64,000 bases of DNA from Sphingobacterium tabacisoli. GTDB taxonomy: Bacteria > Bacteroidota > Bacteroidia > Sphingobacteriales > Sphingobacteriaceae. Positions within the stretch are counted from its first letter, which is position 1; every line of letters starts with the position of its first letter. A model generated the notes under the pieces. It searched no databases. It had not been told where the DNA came from and saw only the letters and a program-made list of their open reading frames with translations. Location of the stretch: the NCBI RefSeq assembly GCF_017908035.1, contig NZ_JAEQMU010000001.1:2418001-2482000 (forward strand), in the 5' to 3' direction. Of the stretch, positions 18,131 through 26,840 are shown piece by piece. The translations under genes were made by a program, and so were the position numbers.

Positions 18131-21061
18131 ATGAAAATTAGAAATCTATCCAAAGTCGCCTTAGCTATTGCCATAAGTAGTGCAGTAGTACTCGAAGGCT
18201 GTAAAAAGTATGACGACGATATATCGCGTCTAGAACAAAACATCAGTCAGAACACCTCTGATATCGCTTCCCTAAAAACTTCATTAGCGTCACTAGCGAC
18301 CAACATGGTAGTTGAATCTGTCACCTCTGTACCTGGTGGTTTTGATATTGTTTTTAAAAAACCTGATGGAACTAAAGTACCTTACCAAATTAGAAACGGC
18401 GCAGACGGAGCCAAAGGAGACAAAGGCGATACTGGCGCAACCGGATCTAAAGGTGACACTGGCGCAGCTGGTGCAGCAGGAAGCTCACCAATCGTAACCA
18501 TTGGTCAAAATGGTAACTTCTGGATTGCCAACAATGGTGGTGCTGCTGCAGACACAGGCGTGAAAGCACAAGGACCTAAGGGAGACAAAGGTGACAAGGG
18601 AGAAACTGGAGAAACTGGACAAACCGGACAGACAGGACAAACAGGTTCTCAAGGGCCTGCAGGCCAAAACGGAACAGTGGTATCTATCGTAACTGGAAAT
18701 GACGGCAAACAGTACTGGGCACTAGACGGCACTCAAACCAACGTACAGGCATACGCTGGAGATATCGCTGTAGTGGAGGTTGACGGCGGTTACAATGTTA
18801 TATTCACTGATGCAAAAGGTGCTACATCAGACTCTGTTTTCTTAGCTACAGAAGCTGTTGCAGTCAATAGTCTCTCTATTGTTCCTACATTTACAAACAA
18901 CAATAGTCCAGTCGTATTCTTCCCTCGTATTGTAGAAAGCAACACAAACAGAACAACCTTATTACAGGGATACGCAGAGATTAAATACAATTTAAACCCA
19001 TTCGGTGTAAAAACTGAAAACTACGATGCAACTGGACTATTAACTCAAAGTTCAGAAAAAGTTGAGTTCCGTTCATCTGGAGGAACAATCAATAGCAACT
19101 TCACTGCAGTAGGCCCAGCTGTAAAAACATTTGGTGACATTACGGTAAAATACCGTCCATCAAATGCAAACTCCACATTCCCTACAGCATCTGCTACTAC
19201 AGATCTATTCATTGCGCTACAAGTAAACAACGCGAAAGCCGCTACTGGTCAAAAATTTGCTGCCTCACCATTCAACATTGCTAAAGAAGAAATTGTTGAG
19301 AAAGATGAAATCACGATTGAAAAATCTTCTAGAAATGCACAATCAACAGGCGATAAAGTAACACTGCTTAATGGAGTTAATCCAGTATTCACGGGATCAG
19401 GTAACACAGCAGCATTCGTTGATGGGGGTAGTGGAAGCCAGTCCTTAGCACATACGAAAGCACAGGCTGACGCTAGAACAGATGCAAACTTTGAGTTACA
19501 CTTCAAGAACGACGCTACAACAAACCTAGATAACAACACATCATATAGAGGCGGTATCGTATTAGATGATAAATTGAACGGCTTCTTTGGTCGTGCACAA
19601 GTAAATAATAACATCGTCTCTATGGATGACCATGGCTTGTCCGATTACAACTTACGTTATGATATTGATCACTATTCAAGTACCGATCCAGAAAAAAGAG
19701 AATGGCTAGATTTGGATCCAGTAACTGGTAAAATTTCAGTTAAGATATCTACGACTACTCCAAACACATACAACTTTGGAGCAACAAATAACTATGCTGT
19801 AGTAAGGGTAAGCATTTACCCTGGAACAGGAAGCACAAACGTTATTGCTCACCGTTTTATCAAAGTTAACTTTGTACAAAGCGCGGTAGCACCAGTTGCT
19901 GTAAATGGTACATTCTCCCATGATGTAGTAAACACAGCTTCCGTTAACAAAAACATCACTTGGAGCACACCTACCACACTAGATGCAGCTTATGCTACTA
20001 CAGGAAAACCAGCAGTGGACTTCCATAATGTATACACATTTGCACCTTCGGCAGGAAATCCAGCTGGATTTACATTTGATGTACCTAGTATGAACGCGCC
20101 ACAAGGTTCCCCACGTATTGTTGCTATCGAAAACACAGTAATGCCTGGCACATATACATTACATGGAACATATACCTCATCTGTATCAACAGACCCAGCA
20201 GTAAATGTAACGATCACTGTAACTGTAACTGGAAATAACATTACCACATTAACTAAAGACTTACCATTCTGGGATGCAAACCAATCGTTTGGAATCATCA
20301 ACGGAAAACTAGTTAGTGGCAATTGGGAGCTTCACGCTAACCTATGGGATTACTGGACTGAAACTACAGTTTCCGGATCCAATCTACCAGTTATGGGTTA
20401 CGCTTTCGGTGTTTCTCCTGCTGTAAATGGCATCAACATAAGTGGAAACGAAGTACAACTAAACTCAAGTCAAGCTACTGCTCGTGCTAAAGTCAACAAC
20501 GGTATGGTTTCACTAAGCATCAATAGAACTGTAAATGGTGTTACTTACAACAATGGACTTCAGACTTCGTTCGACGTTAAGTTCATCAATCCAGTAAAAG
20601 CTATTGAAGCTAAAACTCCGTACAAAGAGTTTACTGACAAAGAAGTTTCCGGAACGAATGTCTCTGAAATCGACGTAAGAAGATTGATTACAATCAAAGA
20701 CTTCAACAACACCGTACTTTACAATTTCAATGGAGGCTTCTCAGGCACGAAGAACACTGGCTTAATTAGCGATTACGGCATCAATGGTATCTCCCCTACG
20801 TTTGGAAGTTACAATTTAACCAATGTATCATTCGTACGTTACGAAAATGCCAATGGTACTGCAATTTCAGCACCTTCTGGCGCAAGTGCAAGCGTAAATG
20901 GCCAAAACCTTGTCTGGACTAACTCCGGAGCAAACTTACAACAGTCAATTTACTTGGTATACAAAGTTACGGTAACTAACAAATTCAACGTTGCCGGACT
21001 TCCTGCGACTGAAGCTGAAGTTGTTAAAGAAATTAAGATCAGGGTTAATCCAAATATCTAA
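18131..21061 (+). CDS. large collagen-like surface lipoprotein
   Basis: A 976-aa lipoprotein with lipobox LEGC (Cys24). Residues 28-60 look like a short coiled coil (ISRLEQNISQ and onward), as in DUF4988-type Bacteroidota proteins. Two Gly-X-Y collagen-like runs follow (about 90-118 and 148-178; triplets such as GDK, GDT, GET, GQT). They are separated and followed by related modules containing GQNGNFWIANN and GNDGKQYWALD. The remaining ~760 residues are Thr/Asn/Val-rich and probably beta domains. It probably forms a trimeric stalk on the cell surface (inference). The promoter carries the palindrome shared with the gene upstream, and it ends at a strong terminator. Confidence 0.85.
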   Translation: MKIRNLSKVALAIAISSAVVLEGCKKYDDDISRLEQNISQNTSDIASLKTSLASLATNMVVESVTSVPGGFDIVFKKPDGTKVPYQIRNGADGAKGDKGDTGATGSKGDTGAAGAAGSSPIVTIGQNGNFWIANNGGAAADTGVKAQGPKGDKGDKGETGETGQTGQTGQTGSQGPAGQNGTVVSIVTGNDGKQYWALDGTQTNVQAYAGDIAVVEVDGGYNVIFTDAKGATSDSVFLATEAVAVNSLSIVPTFTNNNSPVVFFPRIVESNTNRTTLLQGYAEIKYNLNPFGVKTENYDATGLLTQSSEKVEFRSSGGTINSNFTAVGPAVKTFGDITVKYRPSNANSTFPTASATTDLFIALQVNNAKAATGQKFAASPFNIAKEEIVEKDEITIEKSSRNAQSTGDKVTLLNGVNPVFTGSGNTAAFVDGGSGSQSLAHTKAQADARTDANFELHFKNDATTNLDNNTSYRGGIVLDDKLNGFFGRAQVNNNIVSMDDHGLSDYNLRYDIDHYSSTDPEKREWLDLDPVTGKISVKISTTTPNTYNFGATNNYAVVRVSIYPGTGSTNVIAHRFIKVNFVQSAVAPVAVNGTFSHDVVNTASVNKNITWSTPTTLDAAYATTGKPAVDFHNVYTFAPSAGNPAGFTFDVPSMNAPQGSPRIVAIENTVMPGTYTLHGTYTSSVSTDPAVNVTITVTVTGNNITTLTKDLPFWDANQSFGIINGKLVSGNWELHANLWDYWTETTVSGSNLPVMGYAFGVSPAVNGINISGNEVQLNSSQATARAKVNNGMVSLSINRTVNGVTYNNGLQTSFDVKFINPVKAIEAKTPYKEFTDKEVSGTNVSEIDVRRLITIKDFNNTVLYNFNGGFSGTKNTGLISDYGINGISPTFGSYNLTNVSFVRYENANGTAISAPSGASASVNGQNLVWTNSGANLQQSIYLVYKVTVTNKFNVAGLPATEAEVVKEIKIRVNPNI

Positions 21062-21098
21062 TCTCACACTAACTTAGTAAACAGTTCATATCTTTTAG

Positions 21099-21125
21099 AG
21101 GGCGGCAATAGCCGCCCTTTTTTAA
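21099..21125 (+). terminator. terminator after the collagen-like gene
   Basis: A GC-rich 8-bp stem (AGGGCGGC with GCCGCCCT), loop AATA, then a T run. Strong Rho-independent terminator. Confidence 0.92.
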
Positions 21126-21177
21126 ATAAGAATTATATCTCACCTATGCCTCGCTATCCACAATAAAACCTAAAACA

Positions 21178-21285
21178 ATGAATAGAGAACTAACAGAAAC
21201 CCTCATACTACTCTTAACGAGCAGTATAGGACTATACTTTTCAACTCGGCTTTACACTAAACTCAAAAAGAAAAAACTGATGTAA
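21178..21285 (+). CDS. 35-aa single-pass membrane peptide
   Basis: A short ORF starting MNRELTET, with a hydrophobic segment of about 15-18 residues (LILLLTSSIGLYF) and a very basic tail (TKLKKKKLM). The shape is a small inner-membrane peptide with a cytoplasmic basic C terminus. It sits between the collagen-like gene terminator and the clostripain gene on the same strand, 40 bp before the latter. No homology is recognised; its reality rests on composition and position. Confidence 0.45.
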   Translation: MNRELTETLILLLTSSIGLYFSTRLYTKLKKKKLM

Positions 21286-21325
21286 TAAAGAGATTAACCC
21301 TAATTACACATCTAATTATCATGCC

Positions 21326-22480
21326 ATGCCAAAAGCATTATCGTATTTCTTGTTTTGTGTATTAGTTCTATTCGGTTCCTGCAAAGACAACTCAGAAAAA
21401 TCAAAGATTGAACCGGAAGCTAAACAAAAATTCAGAACCGTACTAGTATATCTCGCTGCCAATAACAGCCTGGAAGAAGAAGCTTACAAAAACATGCAGC
21501 AAATGGAGCAATCTATAGGTGATATTGATGGCCACCTGATTGTGTATGCAAAACTTCCAAATCAACGGCCTGCCCTTTACGAAGTAAGCAAAAAAACAGG
21601 AAACAAAGGGGGATTAATCAAAATCAAAGACTATCCTCCCTATAGCTCATCAGACCCCTTAGTCATGAAATCAGTAATCAAGGAAACACAAGAACTATAC
21701 CCCGCAGAGAGCTATGGACTGATATTATGGTCTCACGCCACAGGATGGATACCTGCAAGCCAAGGGGGAATCAAACTCAAGTCTTTTGGTGATGACGGTG
21801 GACACGTCATGGATATCACGGACCTCAACAATGCGCTCAGCAACAATTTTGACTTCATTATGTTTGACGCATGCTCCATGGCTAGTGTAGAAGTGCTCTA
21901 CGAAATAAAAGATAAGTCAAAATATTTCATCGCATCGCCCGGCGAAGTGATCTCCAACGGAATGCCCTATCATAAGATCACGAACGAATTATTCTCACCT
22001 GAACCACAGGACTACAAAATCATTGCTGAAAAATACTATAACCACTACAACAGCCTATCAGGACTAAATCGATCAGCCACGATCTCTATTATCGAAGCCG
22101 GTCAACTACATAAGTTAGCGGCACAAACAAAGACCACTCTTCATTCACAGTCCCCTCTACATACAGATTTTAACCGCAACTATATCCAACGCATGGATTT
22201 TGATCGCATCGGCAATCCACTCATAGCATTTGATTTCTTAGACTTTATCAACCAAAACTACAACAACAGCAATAACTACCAAAACACAAAGAGCGCTCTA
22301 GAAAAAACGATCCACTACAAAGCAAATACCCCATTATTTAATGGTTTTGAGATCCACAAAAACTCAGGATTAACCTGTTATATCCCACACAAAGACAACA
22401 GTAGAGATACACATACTTTTTATAAAAGCTTAAAATGGTACAAAGACAGCGGATTTGATGCACTTTTCGATCTTCAATAA
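21326..22480 (+). CDS. clostripain-family (C11) cysteine peptidase lipoprotein
   Basis: A 384-aa protein with lipobox FGSC (Cys19) and a C11 peptidase domain from about residue 36. The family pattern VLVYLAANNSLE opens the domain. The catalytic dyad is His137 (LILWSHATGW) and Cys183 (FIMFDACSMASVEV). C11 enzymes cut after Arg or Lys and often mature by self-cleavage. As a lipoprotein it probably faces the periplasm or surface. It lies 264 bp after the collagen-like lipoprotein on the same strand, beyond a terminator. Confidence 0.88.
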   Translation: MPKALSYFLFCVLVLFGSCKDNSEKSKIEPEAKQKFRTVLVYLAANNSLEEEAYKNMQQMEQSIGDIDGHLIVYAKLPNQRPALYEVSKKTGNKGGLIKIKDYPPYSSSDPLVMKSVIKETQELYPAESYGLILWSHATGWIPASQGGIKLKSFGDDGGHVMDITDLNNALSNNFDFIMFDACSMASVEVLYEIKDKSKYFIASPGEVISNGMPYHKITNELFSPEPQDYKIIAEKYYNHYNSLSGLNRSATISIIEAGQLHKLAAQTKTTLHSQSPLHTDFNRNYIQRMDFDRIGNPLIAFDFLDFINQNYNNSNNYQNTKSALEKTIHYKANTPLFNGFEIHKNSGLTCYIPHKDNSRDTHTFYKSLKWYKDSGFDALFDLQ

Positions 22481-22579
22481 AATGAAAAATACTCACAATT
22501 GGGTATAGGATTATGCAAAACCAGGGCATACTTTTGTTTGTAAGTCAAATAATTAGCAGCAAATTAAACAACAAACTTT

Positions 22580-22804
22580 ATGAGAGTGGCCATATTGCGT
22601 CAGTTGGAAACAGCGAATAACATTTGTCCAATCCAACTAAAAATAATGTTAGAAACCTTAAAGCAAGGTAGCTTTAAACAAAAGCGAAGTTTTAAAAAAC
22701 ACTTTATACTCGGGCAAGAATCCACCACCACTGCAAAACGCACATTCGTATTGACAAATCGGAATGATCCCAACATTAGATACGAATTAAAAGTGTATGG
22801 ATAA
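22580..22804 (+). CDS. small hypothetical protein
   Basis: A 74-aa basic protein, unrecognised. It has a helical N terminus (MRVAILRQLETANN) and a Thr/Lys-rich C-terminal half ending YELKVYG. TACTTTTG at 22529-22536 could be a -7 box, but a well-spaced -33 is missing. An ORF of the same length lies on the opposite strand (22600-22824); the plus-strand one is preferred because its composition is hydrophilic and it follows a -7 box. Confidence 0.42.
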   Translation: MRVAILRQLETANNICPIQLKIMLETLKQGSFKQKRSFKKHFILGQESTTTAKRTFVLTNRNDPNIRYELKVYG

Positions 22805-22842
22805 ATAACTTTACAATCTGACATTATACTGAGGATAACATC

Positions 22843-22873
22843 TTGCTAGGTCTCAGATAATAACTTATCTTTG
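22843..22873 (+). promoter_or_regulatory. promoter of the bacilliredoxin gene
   Basis: TTG at 22843-22845, 20 bp, TATCTTTG at 22866-22873: a full Bacteroidota-type match. It lies about 77 bp before the ATG at 22950. Confidence 0.7.
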
Positions 22874-22949
22874 TATCTAAGGTAACAATGCTTTTATCGC
22901 ATGTGTCTATCTTGCTTTATTTTATATTTTAAATTTAATTTTTATACAC

Positions 22950-23360
22950 ATGTATCCAGAATATTTAGTTGCTCCAATGCGCCAGGAATTGGTAGATGCG
23001 GGATTCCAAGAGTTGAAGACTGTAGAAGAGGTTGATGCTGCAATACCTTCAGAAGGTACTGTTTTTGTTGTAGTAAATTCTGTTTGTGGATGTGCGGCGG
23101 CTAATGCTCGTCCTGCGGCTAAAGCTGCAGTGAAAAACGCAAAGCATCCAACCAAATTAGTTACTGTATTCGCTGGTATGGAAAAAGAAGCTGTAGATAA
23201 AGCACGTGACTATATGTTGCCATTTCCACCGTCATCTCCTGCAATGGCACTTTTTAAAGATGGAAAATTAGTCCACATGATCGAGAGACATATGATCGAA
23301 GGCAGACCTGCTCAAATGATAGCAGACAACCTTGTAGCTGCATTTGATGAATATTGCTAA
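22950..23360 (+). CDS. BrxA/BrxB family bacilliredoxin (YphP/YqiW type)
   Basis: A 136-aa thioredoxin-fold protein with the CGC redox motif (Cys46-Gly-Cys48 in NSVCGCAAANARP). Bacilliredoxins remove bacillithiol or related thiols from proteins; in Bacteroidota, where this family is widespread, the thiol partner depends on the species. Length and the C-terminal MIEGRPAQMIADNL agree with the family. It is a single gene between its own promoter and terminator. Confidence 0.92.
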   Translation: MYPEYLVAPMRQELVDAGFQELKTVEEVDAAIPSEGTVFVVVNSVCGCAAANARPAAKAAVKNAKHPTKLVTVFAGMEKEAVDKARDYMLPFPPSSPAMALFKDGKLVHMIERHMIEGRPAQMIADNLVAAFDEYC

Positions 23361-23390
23361 TAAAGCACATTATTTTGAATTTTAAAGACT

Positions 23391-23426
23391 AAAAGGTTCC
23401 GCTGAAATAGCGGAACCTTTTTTTTG
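23391..23426 (+). terminator. terminator after bacilliredoxin
   Basis: The stem AAAAGGTTCCGCT pairs with AGCGGAACCTTTT around loop GAAAT and is followed by 4 more T. A shorter T run exists on the other strand, so it may also serve the converging small lipoprotein gene. Confidence 0.88.
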
Positions 23427-23434
23427 CATCTTCA

Positions 23435-23626
23435 CTAGCGGTTATTACCTTTTCCGCGCTTGTGTTTTTGTTGCCCAGGCGCATATTCTTTAGCAGACTT
23501 ATCACCATGCACCTTCTTTGCTTGCCCAGGAGGAACATGCCCATGAGGGTGCTTATTAACATAACAAGAACTAACGCCAAATGCGATCAGTACGGCTAAT
23601 ACTACACTTATTTTTATCTTCATCAT
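23435..23626 (-). CDS. small His/Lys/Gly-rich lipoprotein
   Basis: About 63 aa, starting at one of two adjacent ATGs (MMKIKISVV). It has a signal peptide and lipobox VSSC, then a basic tail with HPHGHVPPGQAKK and APGQQKHKRGKG. The PPGQAKK and APGQ repeats are seen in small Bacteroidota lipoproteins of unknown role. An ATG 27 bp further upstream would add a basic segment that spoils the signal peptide, so it is not preferred. It is 60 bp downstream of prfH on the same strand. Confidence 0.6.
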   Translation of the reverse strand: MMKIKISVVLAVLIAFGVSSCYVNKHPHGHVPPGQAKKVHGDKSAKEYAPGQQKHKRGKGNNR

Positions 23627-23686
23627 ACGTTTACATTTTCTACGACACAGCATGGCAAATATCAGACCAACACATATCTCCGTATT

Positions 23687-24304
23687 TTAAAACAACTCCT
23701 GCTTGATGGTCTTCACGGCATTCCCGCGTTCCAATTCATTATGTGCCTGCCATTGATCCTGTTGCTGCTCCAATAGTTGTTCCGTCTGCCAGACCAACAC
23801 CTTTGCTTCCAACCTGGCCAGACAGGCTTTCTTGTTTTCCAACTGCGACCGTGAATCCATCGCGACCACCTGTATTCCGGAAGGCAGATGTTTTGCACGG
23901 ACTGCAGTCTCTACTTTATTGACATGCTGTCCCCCGGGACCAGCTGAGCGACAGGTATCGATTTTCACCTCTTTTACATCCCAACATAAAAGTTCCTTTA
24001 CATCAAAAGTGGCAACTCCTACAAACCAATTCTTACGTTTGTGATACTTGCGGTAAGGACTTGGTGCCACCCACTGCACTGTTCCCACCCATTCTTCCAG
24101 GAAACCCTCCAAACGACTCCCTGTAAGCATCATTGCAGTCGACAGTAAAGTCCCGGTCAACTGTCCAAGCTTATTTTCAAGCACCTCTAGCCGCAAACCC
24201 TGCTTCTTGGCCTGCTTAACCATCAAGCTCTGCACCTTAGCCACTACCCGACAACATTCCAATGGGCCTCGTCCTGCGGTAATCTGTATAATCATCCTCT
24301 CCAT
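23687..24304 (-). CDS. prfH: peptide chain release factor-like protein PrfH
   Basis: A 205-aa member of the release-factor GGQ family. The GGQ loop is at about 124-126 (RSAGPGGQHVNK). The family-typical PSPYRKYHKRKNWFVG precedes it, and the N terminus IIQITAGRGPLECC matches E. coli PrfH. The codon-recognition domain of RF1/RF2 is missing. Family knowledge: PrfH works with its rtcB partner on ribosomes whose 16S rRNA has been cut, releasing the stalled peptide. The first ATG after the overlapping rtcB stop is at 24304. A GTG at 24307 and a later ATG at 24295 are alternatives. Confidence 0.93.
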   Translation of the reverse strand: MERMIIQITAGRGPLECCRVVAKVQSLMVKQAKKQGLRLEVLENKLGQLTGTLLSTAMMLTGSRLEGFLEEWVGTVQWVAPSPYRKYHKRKNWFVGVATFDVKELLCWDVKEVKIDTCRSAGPGGQHVNKVETAVRAKHLPSGIQVVAMDSRSQLENKKACLARLEAKVLVWQTEQLLEQQQDQWQAHNELERGNAVKTIKQELF

Positions 24305-24306
24305 CA

Positions 24307-25722
24307 CTAATCTTTATTCATCCTTACAATACGCGGATAGAACTTCCCTTGTATATCGACCAGTTCCCTTTGTCCTGACATTACCAGGTCAATGTCTTTA
24401 TACGCCAATGGACTTTCTTCAACGGTGCCTCCAATCAAGGTCACTCCAGCTTGCCCTAACAGTTTTTTCATCGCCGATGAAGTCATACTGTCTTTCGCTT
24501 TTTTTCTACTCATAGCCCGACCTGCACCGTGCGATGCGGAGAATAAGGCATTTGCACATCCCTTTCCTGACACAAGATAAGCCGGCGTGGTCATGCTACC
24601 CGGGATAACACCAAGCTCTCCAGCGTGTGCGGGAGTCGCCCCCTTACGATGCAGGACAACTTCTTTACCATCCTCTAAGGTCTCTTTCCACGCAAAGTTG
24701 TGATGATTATCTACCATACAGATTGATTTTAATCCCAATGCTTTTAACAGGTTTGAATGTATACGATCATGACAGGCTTTAGCATAATCGCCTGCCAAGG
24801 TCATGCTGATCCAATACTCCTGTCCAGCTTCGGTATCCATATCAAGCCAAGCGAGTTGCTGTGCATGCCGTGGCAACTTACAGCGATCGGTTGCAATCTT
24901 AGTATAATGCATTGCAATAGCCGCTCCTAACCCGCGGCTCCCTGAATGTGTCAATAATGCAACATACTTCTTGGCTGGCAGACCTAAGCTGTTATCACTA
25001 AACAACTCGATCTCTCCAAACTCCACAAAATGGTTTCCTTTGCCGGATGTTCCCAGCTGCCGCACAGCCTTCCCTTTCAAAGGTTTCAGAAAAGCTATCT
25101 CATCGAACAGCCTGCTGTCCAAAACTGCATGCTCCTGCCGAATATCCAGTCCCCCTTCCATTCCAAAATGGGTATGATTTTTCAATGCCTGCTTAATCTG
25201 ATACGCATACCGTTTCAGAAAACCCTCACTTTCATCAATAATAGACAGCGCCATCCGACAGCCGATATCCATCCCCACCGCATAAGGGATCACCGCATTA
25301 TCCGTAGCCAAAACCCCACCTATAGGTAAACCGTACCCCATGTGTGCATCGGGCATCAATGCCCCCTGAACACTAATAGGGAGCAGGCTCGCTAGTTCCA
25401 TCTGCCTCTTGGCAGACTGTTCTATTTCCCTACCTCCATATATCTTAACAGCTACAGGATCATCCACCAAACTGTGTACCGTATAGGTCGCTCCTTGGAC
25501 ACGTCCTATTATTCTTTCGGCTATCTTATTTGTTTGCTCATTTGCAAGATAAGCCTCAGGATTATTTTTAATAGCTACCAACAGTTCCAACAATTGCTGC
25601 TTGTTGTAATGTTTGAAATTTTTGGACACGGTATTAATCACCAAGCTCCGTAGCTGATCATTAAGGTATCCTATTTTACTTAAATCTTTTGTTCTTAAAT
25701 TTCCCATATGGGTTTTATGCAT
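24307..25722 (-). CDS. rtcB: RtcB-family RNA ligase (RtcB2 type, partner of PrfH)
   Basis: A 471-aa Mn- and GTP-dependent 3'-phosphate RNA ligase. Active-site pieces are intact: Asp152 and Cys155 (GMDIGCRM), His231 (GKGNHFVE), His259 (THSGSRG), NHHNF at 339-343, and the guanylylated His398 (SASHGAGR). It joins RNA ends left by endonucleases. Being translationally linked to prfH (stop/start overlap at 24307), it belongs to the RtcB2-PrfH ribosome repair module rather than tRNA splicing or RtcA/RtcB RNA repair. The upstream gene overlaps it by 8 bp. Confidence 0.95.
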   Translation of the reverse strand: MHKTHMGNLRTKDLSKIGYLNDQLRSLVINTVSKNFKHYNKQQLLELLVAIKNNPEAYLANEQTNKIAERIIGRVQGATYTVHSLVDDPVAVKIYGGREIEQSAKRQMELASLLPISVQGALMPDAHMGYGLPIGGVLATDNAVIPYAVGMDIGCRMALSIIDESEGFLKRYAYQIKQALKNHTHFGMEGGLDIRQEHAVLDSRLFDEIAFLKPLKGKAVRQLGTSGKGNHFVEFGEIELFSDNSLGLPAKKYVALLTHSGSRGLGAAIAMHYTKIATDRCKLPRHAQQLAWLDMDTEAGQEYWISMTLAGDYAKACHDRIHSNLLKALGLKSICMVDNHHNFAWKETLEDGKEVVLHRKGATPAHAGELGVIPGSMTTPAYLVSGKGCANALFSASHGAGRAMSRKKAKDSMTSSAMKKLLGQAGVTLIGGTVEESPLAYKDIDLVMSGQRELVDIQGKFYPRIVRMNKD

Positions 25723-26446
25723 CTAACGCTAGATAGGTCTCTTTGGGACTATATCTAGGTATATTTTTAATTTTATTAATATATCTAATGCGCTCGCCTG
25801 ACCACCGCTTCCAACTGTATCCGGCTCCATGCGTCAATGTATTGATACGTGGCCCCAGATTGTGATTAGTAACATGATCCTCTATATAAGCTAACTCTCT
25901 TTCGATAGCTATATCGAGCACCTGCACATGGGTAATCATATGGGGCGCGATTTTCAATCTATAACGCCAAGGCTCTGAAAACACATACTTGATAACCCGA
26001 CATTTTGTTTCTACATGATAGGTGTCGACACAACTAAAACATGCCTTTTCCTCATCTGTAAGCTCCAAGCGATTGATATCCCAACTGTAAGCTGAAATCT
26101 CCTGCAGTATTTGCGACTTAGAAGTATACTGGTATCGTCTTTTACGCCGCTTTCTTTGTTTAAAAGTTTTATCGTAATGATACTCAACCGTATTGATCTT
26201 GCTAAGCAAAGTCTCATAAAACAACGCCTTTGCATCATACCTCAGATCTTCGTGGAGCACAAAAAAGCGCTTCCATCCCCGCTGATAGGGGTGCTTTAAA
26301 GGCTCTAGCGGCAACAATCGCCGCTGCTTCCAAAGGTCTAAGCGTCGCTTTTCCAATCGCATCAGCTTTTTATCGCGATTCGCCCTAACGAGTCGCTTTT
26401 TCTGACGTGCCGTTTTTATAGGGCACAACCATTCTTGTGTGTACAT
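25715..26446 (-). CDS. unrecognised basic protein, first gene of the rtcB-prfH operon
   Basis: A 243-aa protein with no family I can name. It is strongly basic: residues 12-45 are rich in Lys/Arg, and 97-105 is a run like KQRKRRKRR, typical of RNA binding. A Cys/His group at C136, C139, H144 and C149 (ACFSC, then THV-like and TKC) could bind zinc. There is no signal peptide or membrane segment. The start is ATG at 26446 rather than the GTG just before it. It overlaps rtcB by 8 bp, so the three genes form one translational unit. A role in finding or holding damaged rRNA is inference from context. Confidence 0.78.
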   Translation of the reverse strand: MYTQEWLCPIKTARQKKRLVRANRDKKLMRLEKRRLDLWKQRRLLPLEPLKHPYQRGWKRFFVLHEDLRYDAKALFYETLLSKINTVEYHYDKTFKQRKRRKRRYQYTSKSQILQEISAYSWDINRLELTDEEKACFSCVDTYHVETKCRVIKYVFSEPWRYRLKIAPHMITHVQVLDIAIERELAYIEDHVTNHNLGPRINTLTHGAGYSWKRWSGERIRYINKIKNIPRYSPKETYLALDA

Positions 26447-26804
26447 CACACTTTCAATTTATTTGTATTGAATTTGATTGTTGATTTCTATTCGTCCTAA
26501 GTAAGGATATACCCTTTAAAAAAGCGCTCAGAAAAAGCCCATAAAAGTTTGGAGGCAGGCAAACACAGTACAAACGACTTGCACTTCTATTAAATTATAA
26601 GAAAAATAGTTTGACTGCCTTTTTAGGCAATAAGCGAAAGGGGCGATATGTAGATCTGTTCTGTCATGGTTCCTTGATGTTTTAAAAGATTAATAAATCA
26701 AGAATTGCCAGCAAACATAGGGAATTAATTTGATCCAAGCAAAAAAACATAAAAAGCACCATTTATTACCTATTTTACACCTTAACGAAGCAGTTTCTCA
26801 ACCT

Positions 26805-26812
26805 TACCTTTG
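26805..26812 (+). promoter_or_regulatory. -7 box for the PLP decarboxylase gene
   Basis: TACCTTTG at 26805-26812, 29 bp before the ATG at 26841; no good -33 at the right distance. The rest of the 394-bp gap 26447-26840 separates divergent transcripts. I see no hairpin or RNA gene in it. Confidence 0.5.
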
Positions 26813-26840
26813 CGTTATTTTAACTTTACGCAATTTGTAA

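Noticed and set aside
18409..18670. Gly-X-Y repeats as a DNA tandem-repeat array or CRISPR
   Set aside because: The periodicity is codon-level collagen-like sequence inside an intact lipoprotein gene; there are no spacers and repeat units are not identical.
22600..22824. Minus-strand 74-aa ORF opposite the small plus-strand ORF
   Set aside because: It is hydrophobic and Cys/Phe-rich like an antisense shadow, with no promoter; the plus-strand frame is the better, though still weak, candidate.
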